A DNA stretch of 9,189 nucleotides from an uncultured Flammeovirgaceae bacterium (GCA_946480685.1 CAMLLI010000106.1:1-9189), one strand, 5' to 3'. Shown: positions 1-7,472, counted from the stretch's first letter. A program made the numbers and translations. The notes: generated by a model not told the origin, from the letters alone.

Positions 1-2654
1 GGCTCTGCTCCGTCTATGACAACTGCTATACGCATCTGATGGTTTGCGTTCAGCGCATGTGTTGGAAGACAATATACTTTTACCTCAGCATCTCCCTGCG
101 AGAAATTATAAAAATCATATTTCAACGATGCATGTGTTGTTGCAGGCTTATCTGAAAATGTACCTCGTGGCGTCAACATCACAGCTTTGCCGGTATAGCC
201 AAGACCGTCCATGGACCGCCACTCAGCGTCCGATGTATTAACTATACCGGTATAATTTGCAGCGAACAAAGAGATATACTTGTTCTCTTCAACCAATCCA
301 CTGAATCCGTCAGGCGCTTGTGTATATACCTGTAAGGGAACCGACAGTTGTCTCGCTCCTGCATTAATGGTGATGGTTCCTTTCAACAATTTTTCATTGG
401 GCAGCTGTTCATGATCAATGCTTACCCATATCCGTTCTTCTTTCTTACCAACAGATGATGTTAATGTACCTGAGGTTTTCGTCAAATGAATCCACGGCTG
501 AGATACAGTAGCTTGCCAATTGACAGACTCCGTACCGGTGAGGAATATATCGATAAAGTGTGAACGGTTGTTCCAGCTATAAAAAACAGGAAGCCGGTTG
601 CCATATTGATGAGACACCGGCTGTTCATCGACATCTCCCTCCGCACATATTCCCCAGCCATTTCCGCTTCCCTCCCACGCTGGCGTCATTGGACAATCAA
701 ATACTGGCAGATCACGTGGTTCCATCGACATCATGTTGTTCCATTTTCCGTTGGCAAGTTTTGTATTATAGTAAGCCGTTTCGGTTACTATACTATCAAA
801 TGCCTCTCGCGCAGCTGCTGCAAAATCATTCGCGCTGGTCCGGTGCTGCCGGGCATAGTAGTATGCTTTCTCACTCAACAGAAACTTTTCATTTATAAGT
901 TGTGCACAGCGTACGGGGTAGTAAACCAGTTCGTAGAATGCATCGCGTTTTTCACGATCAATTTTCTGGCGAATACTATTTACCTGTTTATGGAGTGTAC
1001 TATACTCATCCAATCTTTTTTGAGCTTCGTCATTGTAATAGAAGTGGTTATACGCTGTAAAGCGTGTGATGGTATTTGGCTCCGTCTGACTCCATCCCAT
1101 GAACTCCGGTCTTCTTTCAAATGCAAGGTTATAATATTGCCAGGTAACATCTGCTAGTTCGCGTGCGGATGACGGTCCGAAAATATCACGCATCCATTTT
1201 TCGAGATGTACTTTCACATACGCTGATGACAAAAATGGTTTCATATCATAAGCCATATCGAGAAACAGGTTCATGTTATATTCCAGCGGCTTGATGTCTC
1301 CTACATTTACCACCCACATCCTGTTATTGCGAGTAGTATAGGCTTTGTTCATCTCTTCCCACAGTAACATCGGGTGCGTACTGCTTAACCACAAATAATC
1401 ATGCGGACGTCCCCAATACGAAAGGTGATAATATATACCCGCCCCTCCGGAACGCTTCTGTTCGGCATCGTTGCTTAGTCGCTGGATATACCCGTAGTTA
1501 TCATCAGGCCAGACAATGGTAATGTCATCCGGCAATTCAAGGCCTTTATCATATACATTCAGCACTTCCTTATACGGTATAAATGCCTGCGGAATACGGG
1601 TTATGTCCGATGCTATCGAGGTCTTAATGATTTCACGTTGATCCGTAAAGATTTTTTCAAGCACCGCTATCTTCTCATGTATATCGGAACTTCCCTCCAT
1701 ACCTGAATCATGTATACCACGCATGCCTACGGTATAGATATTTTCATAATGCTTACTTTCTTCCACACGCTGTCTCCAGTATGTATAGATTGTCTCGCGA
1801 TTGGCAAAGTAATTATACTCGCCCATTTTACTTTCGTCCCATTCGTCTACATTGTTGCGCAGCATAGGTTCTGCGTGGGAACTTCCAACAACTATACCGT
1901 ATAGATCAGCCACTTTCCTGTTCTCCGGGTAATGATAGAATGCTTTTGTACAAGGATGCATGGCCGGCCAGATCAGGTTGGCTTTTAAGCGGAGTAAAAG
2001 CTCGAAAATTTTCGCGTAGGTCTTCGGACCAATATCACCTGTCTCCGGCTCGAATGTTTTAGCAGCCCAGGGTTGCAATCCCCAATCTTCATCGTTTAGA
2101 AATATACCTCTATATTTCACCGATGGCGGATTCGAAACAAAGTTGATGAAAGGAATTGAAAGTTTACTCTTTCGCTGCGGAGTAACGTCAGCCCACCAAT
2201 ACCACGGCGATATACCAATTCGTTCAGCGATATCGAAAACACCATAGGCTGTCCCTCTCCGGTCGCTGCCACAAATCACTAACGCATTGGATATTGTTGA
2301 AAGCGGCTTCCTGATGGTTTGGATCTGATACGTTTCCCATTTGTCCGCCAGAGCAGATGTATTTATATACTTCGTTATAGCGGGATTTTGAATAAGCCTG
2401 GATGAATCACGACTTCCGATGATGATAACGTTTCCCTTTAGTCCCGCCAGGTCGCGTTGTATTACAGGTCTATGGCCAGTAATGCTTTCTATATCGCGCG
2501 CCAGTAGTCGTGCAGCGAGTCTTACGGTAGCGTAATCAGCTGTATCACAAAGTATAGTTACTGTGGTTGACTTATCATGAATAACAAATTCACGCGACTG
2601 ACTATACATGGAGAGCCAGGAGAACCATAGTATTAAAATAGCAACGGGTTTCAT
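1..2654 (-). CDS. GH115 xylan alpha-1,2-glucuronidase, C-terminus cut by window edge
   Basis: Reading the minus strand from the ATG at 2654 gives an uninterrupted frame of 884 codons to the left edge, with no stop. I assign it to glycoside hydrolase family 115, which removes (4-O-methyl-)glucuronic acid side chains from glucuronoxylan. Residues 1-19 look like a signal peptide (MKPVAILILWFSWLSMYSQ), so the enzyme is probably periplasmic or surface-exposed. Family landmarks in order: GSDRRGTAYG (129-138), SPWYWWADV (149-157), KYRGIFLNDEDW (180-191), LIWPAMH (227-233), VVGSSHAEPM (255-264), GMRGIHDSGM (310-319), WPDDNYGYI (382-390), YYHLSYWGRPHDY (408-420) and NVGDIKPLEYN (450-460). From memory of the Bacteroides ovatus enzyme, E363 and N386 sit where catalytically important Glu and Asn occur. 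Residues about 690-884 form the beta-rich C-terminal part, BACON-like around 711-780. Perhaps 60-100 residues are missing at the edge. There is no clear ribosome binding site. Any xylan-utilisation partners would lie to the left of the window. Confidence 0.93.
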   Translation of the reverse strand, partial: MKPVAILILWFSWLSMYSQSREFVIHDKSTTVTILCDTADYATVRLAARLLARDIESITGHRPVIQRDLAGLKGNVIIIGSRDSSRLIQNPAITKYINTSALADKWETYQIQTIRKPLSTISNALVICGSDRRGTAYGVFDIAERIGISPWYWWADVTPQRKSKLSIPFINFVSNPPSVKYRGIFLNDEDWGLQPWAAKTFEPETGDIGPKTYAKIFELLLRLKANLIWPAMHPCTKAFYHYPENRKVADLYGIVVGSSHAEPMLRNNVDEWDESKMGEYNYFANRETIYTYWRQRVEESKHYENIYTVGMRGIHDSGMEGSSDIHEKIAVLEKIFTDQREIIKTSIASDITRIPQAFIPYKEVLNVYDKGLELPDDITIVWPDDNYGYIQRLSNDAEQKRSGGAGIYYHLSYWGRPHDYLWLSSTHPMLLWEEMNKAYTTRNNRMWVVNVGDIKPLEYNMNLFLDMAYDMKPFLSSAYVKVHLEKWMRDIFGPSSARELADVTWQYYNLAFERRPEFMGWSQTEPNTITRFTAYNHFYYNDEAQKRLDEYSTLHKQVNSIRQKIDREKRDAFYELVYYPVRCAQLINEKFLLSEKAYYYARQHRTSANDFAAAAREAFDSIVTETAYYNTKLANGKWNNMMSMEPRDLPVFDCPMTPAWEGSGNGWGICAEGDVDEQPVSHQYGNRLPVFYSWNNRSHFIDIFLTGTESVNWQATVSQPWIHLTKTSGTLTSSVGKKEERIWVSIDHEQLPNEKLLKGTITINAGARQLSVPLQVYTQAPDGFSGLVEENKYISLFAANYTGIVNTSDAEWRSMDGLGYTGKAVMLTPRGTFSDKPATTHASLKYDFYNFSQGDAEVKVYCLPTHALNANHQMRIAVVIDGAE

Positions 2655-2698
2655 AAGCGATAAAGTCCGAACAGGATTGAAGATCGCAATTATAGAGG

Positions 2699-2770
2699 AG
2701 ATTGGTGTCCTGTACCGTCATTCAGGAAGGAGAAGTAAGGAGTAAGACGTAAGGAGTGAGAAGATTGGTG
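2699..2770. repeat. Short GTAAGGAGT direct repeats between 9-bp flanks
   Basis: Upstream of the GH115 gene, two 13-bp copies of GTAAGGAGTRAGA lie at 2735-2747 and 2749-2761, differing at one base and with a 14-bp period. They are bracketed by the direct repeat AGATTGGTG at 2699-2707 and 2762-2770. The tract is purine-rich on the plus strand and has no coding potential. The rest of the 2655-2862 gap holds only a weak match to a Bacteroidota -7 box for the GH115 gene (TATAATTG on the minus strand, 2694-2687). I see no function for the repeat. It may be a low-complexity expansion or part of a dispersed intergenic element. Confidence 0.5.
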
Positions 2771-2854
2771 CGTGGAGATTATATATACCCTTGCGTTACA
2801 ACTTGCTGACTATACGCGGTTGGGGTCAGTGGTAGTTGTGAGATCTCATGGACG

Positions 2855-2896
2855 GCAAAATAAAAAACCTCGAATATATACTTATCCGAGGTTTTT
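2855..2896 (-). terminator. Intrinsic terminator of tRNA-Cys
   Basis: Just downstream of the tRNA on the minus strand is an inverted repeat with 10-bp arms (AAAAACCTCG at 2863-2872 on the plus strand, CGAGGTTTTT at 2887-2896) and a 14-nt loop. On the minus strand the hairpin ends in a T-rich run, TTTTTTATTTT (2865-2855). The A/T-flanked stem could also act in the opposite direction, but no plus-strand gene approaches it. Confidence 0.85.
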
Positions 2897-2898
2897 AG

Positions 2899-2969
2899 AG
2901 GTCTCGAGCGGATTCGAACCGCTGTAGGAGCTTTTGCAGAGCTCAGCCTAGCCACTCGGCCACGAGACC
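2899..2969 (-). tRNA. tRNA-Cys (anticodon GCA)
   Basis: A full cloverleaf can be drawn on the minus strand. The acceptor stem is GGTCTCG/CGAGACC (2969-2963 with 2906-2900). The D stem is GCC/GGC, the anticodon stem GAGCT/AGCTC with loop CTGCAAA, the variable loop CTAC, and the T arm AGCGG-TTCGAAT-CCGCT. The loop places GCA at positions 34-36, reading Cys codons UGC and UGU. The discriminator base is U, as expected for tRNA-Cys. The 3' CCA is not encoded and would be added by the CCA-adding enzyme. Length is 71 nt. It is a single-gene unit with its own promoter and terminator. Confidence 0.97.
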
Positions 2970-3015
2970 ATTAAAGTTTGTCAGTATCGGGTTATATCCG
3001 CCTCCCAACAAAGCA

Positions 3016-3045
3016 CAAAAGTATAAAAATCAACTGTGATTGCAA
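3016..3045 (-). promoter_or_regulatory. Bacteroidota-type promoter for tRNA-Cys
   Basis: On the minus strand, TACTTTTG (3023-3016) is an exact match to the Bacteroidota -7 element TAnnTTTG. A TTG (3045-3043) lies 19 bases upstream, at the usual -33 spacing. Transcription would start near 3012, giving a leader of about 43 nt to be removed from the tRNA 5' end at 2969. The promoter sits just beyond the rpsA terminator, consistent with independent transcription of the tRNA. Confidence 0.65.
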
Positions 3046-3059
3046 CGGTGAGAAAAGAA

Positions 3060-3085
3060 AAGGTGACTGAAATTTCAGTCACCTT
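3060..3085 (-). terminator. rpsA intrinsic terminator, perfect 26-bp palindrome
   Basis: A perfect palindrome with 13-bp half AAGGTGACTGAAA (3060-3072) starts 23 bases after the rpsA stop codon. Its minus-strand transcript folds into a long hairpin followed by a T-rich tail (CCTTTTCTTTTCTC). Position, symmetry and tail all fit an intrinsic terminator for rpsA. Confidence 0.85.
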
Positions 3086-3108
3086 AACTATTTCTATAAG
3101 TCTAAAGG

Positions 3109-5097
3109 TTATTCACCTTTGTTTTCGCCACCAGACATTTTCTCTTTCAGCGCGCTTAACGCTTCAAGATCGCCCAGTGTAGACTTCTCATTCTGCTGGT
3201 TGATAGACTGGATCGATGCACCTTTTGACGGAGCTTTCTTACCACCTTTAGCACCGGCTGCAGGTTTCTCTTCTTCTGCTGACCAGATTGATTTGTGTGA
3301 AAGAACGATTCTTCTGTCTTCTTTAGAGAACTCAAGTACTTTGAAGTCAAGTGATTCACCAACTTCTGCTTTTGAGTTATCTTCTTTCGCCAGGTTCTTC
3401 GCTGCTACGAAGCCTTCGATACCGTATGGTAATTCAAGTACTGCACCTTTATCGTTTTTGCTGATGATGGTAGCTTTGTGTACTGAACCGATTGTAAATA
3501 CAGTCTCGAAAGTATCCCAAGGGTTTTCCTCGAGGTGCTTGTGGCTCAATGCAAGTCTGCGGTTAGCAGCATCCAGTTCAAGAACTTGTACTTCCATTGA
3601 TTCACCAACCTTCACGAACTCAGAAGGATGTTTAATCTTCTTCGTCCAGCTAAGGTCTGATACGTGCACAAGGCCATCGATACCTTCTTCAAGCTCGATG
3701 AAGAGACCGAAGTTAGTAAGGTTACGAACGATACCTTTATGTTTCGTACCAACAGCATATTTAGTAAGAACATCCTGACGTGTCCAAGGATCTTCAGTAA
3801 GTTGTTTGATACCGAGTGACATCTTGCGCTCATCGCGATCAAGCGTTAACACTACAGCTTCAACTTCGTCACCAACTTTCATGAAGTCCTGAGGATTGCG
3901 CAGGTGTTGTGACCAGCTCATTTCACTTACGTGAATCAAGCCTTCAACACCAGGTTGCAATTCAAGGAATGCACCGTAGTCAGCTACGTTAACAATCTTA
4001 CCTTTTACTTTAGAACCAACCTGGATATCAGCAGCAAGCGCATCCCAAGGATGAGCTGTAAGTTGCTTCATACCCAATGAAATTCTCTTCTTGTCTTCAT
4101 CGAAGTCAAGCACAACAACTTTAACAGTCTGATCAAGCTTGAGCACTTCTTCCGGATGGTTGATGCGTCCCCAGCTGATGTCTGTGATGTGAAGTAATCC
4201 GTCAACACCACCAAGATCGATGAACACACCGAAGTTTGTCATGTTCTTGATAACACCTTCCAATACCTGACCTTTCTCAAGGTTAGTAAGGATAGCTGCT
4301 TTCTGTTGCTCGAGATCTTTCTCGATAAGTACTTTGTGCGATACAACTACGTTGTCGTTGGTATAGTTGATCTTCACAACTTTCACTTCGATATTCTTGT
4401 TTACATAGATATCGAAATCGCGGATCGGTTTAACATCGATCTGTGAACCTGGCAAGAATGCCTCGATTCCAAATACATCCACGATAAGACCACCTTTAGT
4501 TCTGCGTTTAACAAAACCTTCGATAACCTCATCTTTATCCAATGCATTTTGTACGTATTCCCAACCTTTAACAAGTTTCGCTTTTCTGCGGCTGAGTACG
4601 AGCTGACCCATTGCGTCTTCACGCTCTTCGATGAAAAGGTCAACAACATCTCCGATCTTGAGGTTAGTCATCTCTTTGAATTCAGCCAATGGCACAAGAC
4701 CATCAGACTTGAAACCAATGTTCAGGATAACATCGCGGTCGTTGATACCTACTACGGTACCTTTTACCACTTCACCACTGTTTACGGAAGTAACAGTGCC
4801 GGAGTACATTTTCTCCATCTCGGCACGTTTATCCTTTGAATATCCTTCTCCAAAACCTTTAGAGGCGAATGCTTCAAAGTCGAACTGACCAGGGATCTGT
4901 TTTTCGTACTTCGCTTTTTTCAATTCTGAAACCGGAATGGCTTCTGTAGAGATTTCTTCTTTTTGAAGATTTTTGATTTCAGCCAACGGATCATCTTCGT
5001 CAACATCGATCTTTTTTGCTTTTGAAGCACCTTTCACAGGCTCCTTCGTGTCGGCAGGTTTTCTGGGTCTTTCACCAGGCTTTTGTGTTTTTGCCAT
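3109..5097 (-). CDS. rpsA: 30S ribosomal protein S1
   Basis: The 662-residue product carries six S1 (OB-fold) RNA-binding domains at roughly 107-172, 189-256, 275-345, 360-432, 448-520 and 536-602. Repeats 3-5 are the most alike, each with an NFG/DYG-x-F core followed by GL[LIV]HV/IxxxSW (for example NFGVFIDL at 288-295 and GLLHITDISW at 300-309). S1 sits on the small subunit and captures and unfolds mRNA, which matters in Bacteroidota because most starts lack Shine-Dalgarno sequences. The protein is about 100 residues longer than E. coli S1 (557). The extra length is a charged Lys/Glu-rich N-terminus (1-105) and a low-complexity tail (605-662). The start MAKTQKPGERPRK at 5097 fits: AAGGG lies 7 bases upstream (5109-5105) and a structured leader precedes it. 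The gene almost lacks the TATAC/GTATA pentamer common elsewhere in the window, in keeping with strong codon selection. Its own promoter and terminator mark it as a single-gene unit. Confidence 0.97.
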   Translation of the reverse strand: MAKTQKPGERPRKPADTKEPVKGASKAKKIDVDEDDPLAEIKNLQKEEISTEAIPVSELKKAKYEKQIPGQFDFEAFASKGFGEGYSKDKRAEMEKMYSGTVTSVNSGEVVKGTVVGINDRDVILNIGFKSDGLVPLAEFKEMTNLKIGDVVDLFIEEREDAMGQLVLSRRKAKLVKGWEYVQNALDKDEVIEGFVKRRTKGGLIVDVFGIEAFLPGSQIDVKPIRDFDIYVNKNIEVKVVKINYTNDNVVVSHKVLIEKDLEQQKAAILTNLEKGQVLEGVIKNMTNFGVFIDLGGVDGLLHITDISWGRINHPEEVLKLDQTVKVVVLDFDEDKKRISLGMKQLTAHPWDALAADIQVGSKVKGKIVNVADYGAFLELQPGVEGLIHVSEMSWSQHLRNPQDFMKVGDEVEAVVLTLDRDERKMSLGIKQLTEDPWTRQDVLTKYAVGTKHKGIVRNLTNFGLFIELEEGIDGLVHVSDLSWTKKIKHPSEFVKVGESMEVQVLELDAANRRLALSHKHLEENPWDTFETVFTIGSVHKATIISKNDKGAVLELPYGIEGFVAAKNLAKEDNSKAEVGESLDFKVLEFSKEDRRIVLSHKSIWSAEEEKPAAGAKGGKKAPSKGASIQSINQQNEKSTLGDLEALSALKEKMSGGENKGE

Positions 5098-5200
5098 GTA
5101 AACGCCCTTGTATACATGTAGCTAACCGGGCTGAGTCGCTACAAATTTGGTTTTAGATCACTCTTCAAAACTATGAAGAGGCCTGTTCAACCGAACAGGG
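5098..5200 (-). ncRNA. Structured rpsA mRNA leader with three hairpins
   Basis: Between the predicted start site (about 5200) and the rpsA ATG, three hairpins can be drawn on the minus strand. Hairpin 1 (5199-5182) is CCTGTTC-ggtt-GAACAGG. Hairpin 2 (5180-5161) is CTCTTCA, a 6-nt loop, then TGAAGAG. Hairpin 3 (5143-5117) is TGTAGC, a 15-nt loop, then GCTACA. Hairpins 1 and 2 are one base apart and could stack. An A/T-rich linker (5160-5144) separates 2 from 3. The loop of hairpin 3 contains GCCC (5131-5128), which can pair with GGGC (5107-5104) overlapping the AAGGG ribosome binding site, a possible pseudoknot. The layout is reminiscent of the E. coli rpsA leader, where S1 represses its own translation. 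That this leader is autoregulatory is inference. Confidence 0.55.
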
Positions 5201-5203
5201 GTG

Positions 5204-5233
5204 CAAAGATACAAATTTATATGCAGGTGTAAA
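5204..5233 (-). promoter_or_regulatory. Bacteroidota-type promoter for rpsA
   Basis: TATCTTTG (minus strand, 5211-5204) matches the TAnnTTTG -7 box exactly. The -33 region is weaker: TTTA at 5233-5230 with 18-base spacing. Transcription would begin near 5200, right at the foot of leader hairpin 1. The position between the terminator of the TolC-family gene and the rpsA leader fits an independent rpsA promoter. Confidence 0.65.
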
Positions 5234-5261
5234 TCACCCCCTGCCAATGTTTTCAGAAAAC

Positions 5262-5290
5262 AAAAAAGCCCTCCTGTAAACAGGAAGGGC
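5262..5290 (-). terminator. Intrinsic terminator of the ABC-TolC unit
   Basis: On the minus strand the arm GCCCTTCCTG (5290-5281), a TTTA loop and the arm CAGGAGGGC (5276-5268) form a strong GC-rich hairpin with one bulged base. It is followed by TTTTTT (5267-5262) and then GTTTTC. It lies 27 bases past the stop of the TolC-family gene and separates that transcript from the rpsA promoter. Confidence 0.9.
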
Positions 5291-5317
5291 CTTTTAGGGG
5301 GTTGGGTCAAAAAATCT

Positions 5318-6685
5318 TTAAGGAATATCTTCAAACTTCAGTGTTCCTATTGCATAGTTGATCAAAAGGCGTTGAAACATCAGCGTAAATTTCGAGCTCT
5401 GGAAATCTCCCTGAGCTTTCACATACGCTTGGTTCGAAATGGTAAGCTGTGCTATATCTGAAATGCCGAGATCATAACGTTCCTTTTCCACTTTGTATGA
5501 TAATTCCGCAGCACGCAATTGCGCATCCGAAGCTTCGTATGCTGCCTTGGCATCATTAAAATTCTGGAAGGCATTTAACACATCGGTCTTTACAACGATC
5601 TCTGTATTCTTGGATGCTATCTTGGCATTCTCGTACGTAACTCTGGTTTGTGCAGCCTGTGCTCTATAGCGTAAGCCGTTATAAATCGGTATCGTTATAC
5701 TTAAACCATAGCTAAGCTGAGTGTTGTCTTTCGTAAACTGATCGTTGAACGAGCGATTCTCATCTCCACCTCCATATACATAGTTATAGCGTGAGCCATA
5801 CGATGCGCCTGCATACAAACTTGGCATATATCTTCCTTTCATAGCGGAGTATCCGAAGTGTGCTGCTTTCTGATTGAATTCAGCTTGTTTCAGATCGCTT
5901 CTGCGATCAACCGCGGTAGCATACATTTCATTCAGCGATAAGCTGTCGATCATCACACTGTTCATGTCCCAATCAACATCCGAGATTTCAAATGTTATAG
6001 GATCGAGTTGCAGTGTTACCGCCAGTTTCGCTTTATCATTTTTATAGGTATTGCGTGAACGTACCAAAGTAAGTTCAGCATTTTTTAATTGATATTGCTG
6101 GTTATATAGATCTGCTTCTGCTTTGCTGCCGAGTTCAACCTGCGCTTTGATCTGGTCGTACTGTATGCGTTGTGTGCGAACGTTCTCTTCGTTGATGTGT
6201 ACCAGTTGCTGATCCAGCATACACAAAAGATACTGATTCGAAATATCACGGATCACATCCTGTGTAGATCGGTTTACCTGGTGAAGCTGTGCTTCGTTGG
6301 CATTGTTTGCCTGGCGGTATGAATTGAATTGATATAGTCCGTTAAAAACGGGCATGCTGGCACTGATCGATCCATTCACATAGTCGATCACCCCGTTTAC
6401 AACTTCACCCCGGTTCTGGTTGAACGAATTACCATCGTTTCGATAAGCACTTCCGTTCGCTTCTATACTCGGACCAAGCTGAAGCAGCGAAGACGTTTTA
6501 TTGATCTGTGTATACTCGAGCTGATTCTTTTGCTGGTTCAGTGTTACGTTGTTCTCCAAACCAATCTTCACTGCGTCTTTGAAACTCAATGCTGCCGGTG
6601 CAGCCGGTTGTTGCTGGCTATACCCTGCAACCGCCAACCCGGCAAAAAGCAATGTCAGTAATTCTTTCTTCATGTACTTACGCAT
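5318..6685 (-). CDS. TolC-family outer-membrane efflux protein
   Basis: The 455-residue product has a signal peptide (KKELLTLLFAGLAVAGYSQ, about 6-24) and the duplicated architecture of outer-membrane efflux (OEP) proteins. Each half has a barrel-strand motif (SASMPVFNGL at 108-117, LSITIPIYNG at 328-337) and a long helical segment with the xxLGxxxxADL-type turn (VELGSKAEADLYN around 183-195, YDLGISDIAQLT around 404-415). Length is typical for TolC homologues. The trimer should form the outer-membrane duct of a tripartite exporter. Two starts are possible. ATG at 6685 overlaps the end of the ATPase gene by 8 bases and implies translational coupling. ATG at 6673 gives the more typical MKKELL signal-peptide start and lies 4 bases after the ATPase stop. 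Either way the two genes are cotranscribed. The substrate cannot be read from the sequence. Confidence 0.92.
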   Translation of the reverse strand: MRKYMKKELLTLLFAGLAVAGYSQQQPAAPAALSFKDAVKIGLENNVTLNQQKNQLEYTQINKTSSLLQLGPSIEANGSAYRNDGNSFNQNRGEVVNGVIDYVNGSISASMPVFNGLYQFNSYRQANNANEAQLHQVNRSTQDVIRDISNQYLLCMLDQQLVHINEENVRTQRIQYDQIKAQVELGSKAEADLYNQQYQLKNAELTLVRSRNTYKNDKAKLAVTLQLDPITFEISDVDWDMNSVMIDSLSLNEMYATAVDRRSDLKQAEFNQKAAHFGYSAMKGRYMPSLYAGASYGSRYNYVYGGGDENRSFNDQFTKDNTQLSYGLSITIPIYNGLRYRAQAAQTRVTYENAKIASKNTEIVVKTDVLNAFQNFNDAKAAYEASDAQLRAAELSYKVEKERYDLGISDIAQLTISNQAYVKAQGDFQSSKFTLMFQRLLINYAIGTLKFEDIP

Positions 6686-7382
6686 TTACCAATACCTTTT
6701 CATCTGATACGATGGCACCATCTCCAACGCGAACAATGCGTTTGCTATAGCGCGCATTTTCTTCGCTGTGTGTTACCTGTATAATGGTTATACCTTCTTC
6801 GTTCAGTTTCTGGAAGATCTCCATGATTTGTTTACCCTGATCGGAGTGCAGGTTACCCGTAGGTTCATCCGCCAGTAATAATTTAGGCTGACCAACAATA
6901 GCGCGTGCTATACCTACCAGCTGCTGCTGACCTCCGCTGAGTTGCTCGGGAAAAAGGTCTTTCTTCGCTACCATGTTAAAGCGATCGAGCATCTCTGCTA
7001 CCATACTTTTACGCTGGCTTCCGCTTACGCCTTTATAGAGCAGTGGTGTTTCTATGTTTTCGTATACCGTTAGTTCGTCAATCAGGTGATATGCCTGGAA
7101 GATAAAGCCTATATAATTTTTGTGCATGTCAGACTTCTGTTTCTCTTTCATCTTGTGCACAGGCTCATCAAAGAAGTAATACTCTCCGGCAGAAGGTTCA
7201 TCGAGCATACCGATGATGTTCATGAGAGTAGATTTACCGGCACCGCTCGGGCCCATGATGGTTAAGAATTCTCCTTGTTGAACATCGAGGTTTACACCCT
7301 TCAGAATAAAAGTGCGCTGGAAACGAGAGTCCACGTACTTGTCGATATCACGTAGTTTAATCATAATTGGTTGTTGAGGCAT
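6678..7382 (-). CDS. MacB/LolD-type ABC transporter ATP-binding protein
   Basis: This 234-residue, single-domain ATPase has all core motifs: Walker A GPSGAGKST (44-52), Q-loop glutamine in FIFQAYHL (Q96), ABC signature LSGGQ (148-152), Walker B LLLADEP (168-174) with catalytic E173, and H-loop H205 in VTHSEE. Length and sequence fit the MacB/LolD/FtsE group, which powers mechanotransmission-type exporters through a separate FtsX-like permease. Two positions differ from the textbook pattern: the signature continues QQQL rather than QQQR, and the D-loop reads GNLHSD rather than GNLDS. Both may be normal for Bacteroidota members. The start could be ATG at 7382 or MIKLRDI at 7364; the second resembles family N-termini better. 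It overlaps or abuts the TolC-family gene, but no permease or adaptor gene is within the window. A candidate sigma-54 promoter lies about 75-90 bases upstream. Confidence 0.93.
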   Translation of the reverse strand: MPQQPIMIKLRDIDKYVDSRFQRTFILKGVNLDVQQGEFLTIMGPSGAGKSTLMNIIGMLDEPSAGEYYFFDEPVHKMKEKQKSDMHKNYIGFIFQAYHLIDELTVYENIETPLLYKGVSGSQRKSMVAEMLDRFNMVAKKDLFPEQLSGGQQQLVGIARAIVGQPKLLLADEPTGNLHSDQGKQIMEIFQKLNEEGITIIQVTHSEENARYSKRIVRVGDGAIVSDEKVLVNA

Positions 7383-7456
7383 GGGGATCAGAATTTAGAC
7401 ACGATAGATTTTTTTCAATACGTGTTAAAATACATAATCCTTCCGAGTCTCCCCTT

Positions 7457-7472
7457 TGCCAACAATGTGCCA
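7457..7472 (-). promoter_or_regulatory. Candidate sigma-54 (-24/-12) promoter for the ABC-TolC unit
   Basis: The minus strand reads TGGCACATTGTTGGCA. Compared with the sigma-54 consensus TGGCACRNNNNTTGCW it has a perfect -24 half, the invariant GG and GC at the right spacing, and one mismatch in the -12 half. Transcription would start near 7446, about 64 bases before the ATPase ATG. No TAnnTTTG box stands out in this gap. Bacteroidota commonly link MacB-type export genes with NtrC-like regulators, which makes this plausible, but no regulator gene is in the window. Confidence 0.5.

Noticed and set aside
44..1904. Several plus-strand open frames of 60-180 codons
   Set aside because: They run antisense to the continuous GH115 frame, which carries clear family motifs along its whole length. 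Their products show no recognisable domain.
2899..2969. tRNA-Cys as an integration site for a mobile element carrying the GH115 gene
   Set aside because: I found no second copy of the tRNA 3' end, no integrase, and no compositional break between the GH115 side and the non-rpsA genes on the other side.
3060..3085. Perfect palindrome as a regulator operator
   Set aside because: It lies directly after the rpsA stop codon and its minus-strand copy is followed by a T-rich tail, so a terminator explains it fully.
3119..4888. Plus- and minus-strand open frames inside rpsA, the longest 219 codons
   Set aside because: They are shadows in other frames of a gene with strong codon bias and six repeated domains. 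None resembles a protein family.
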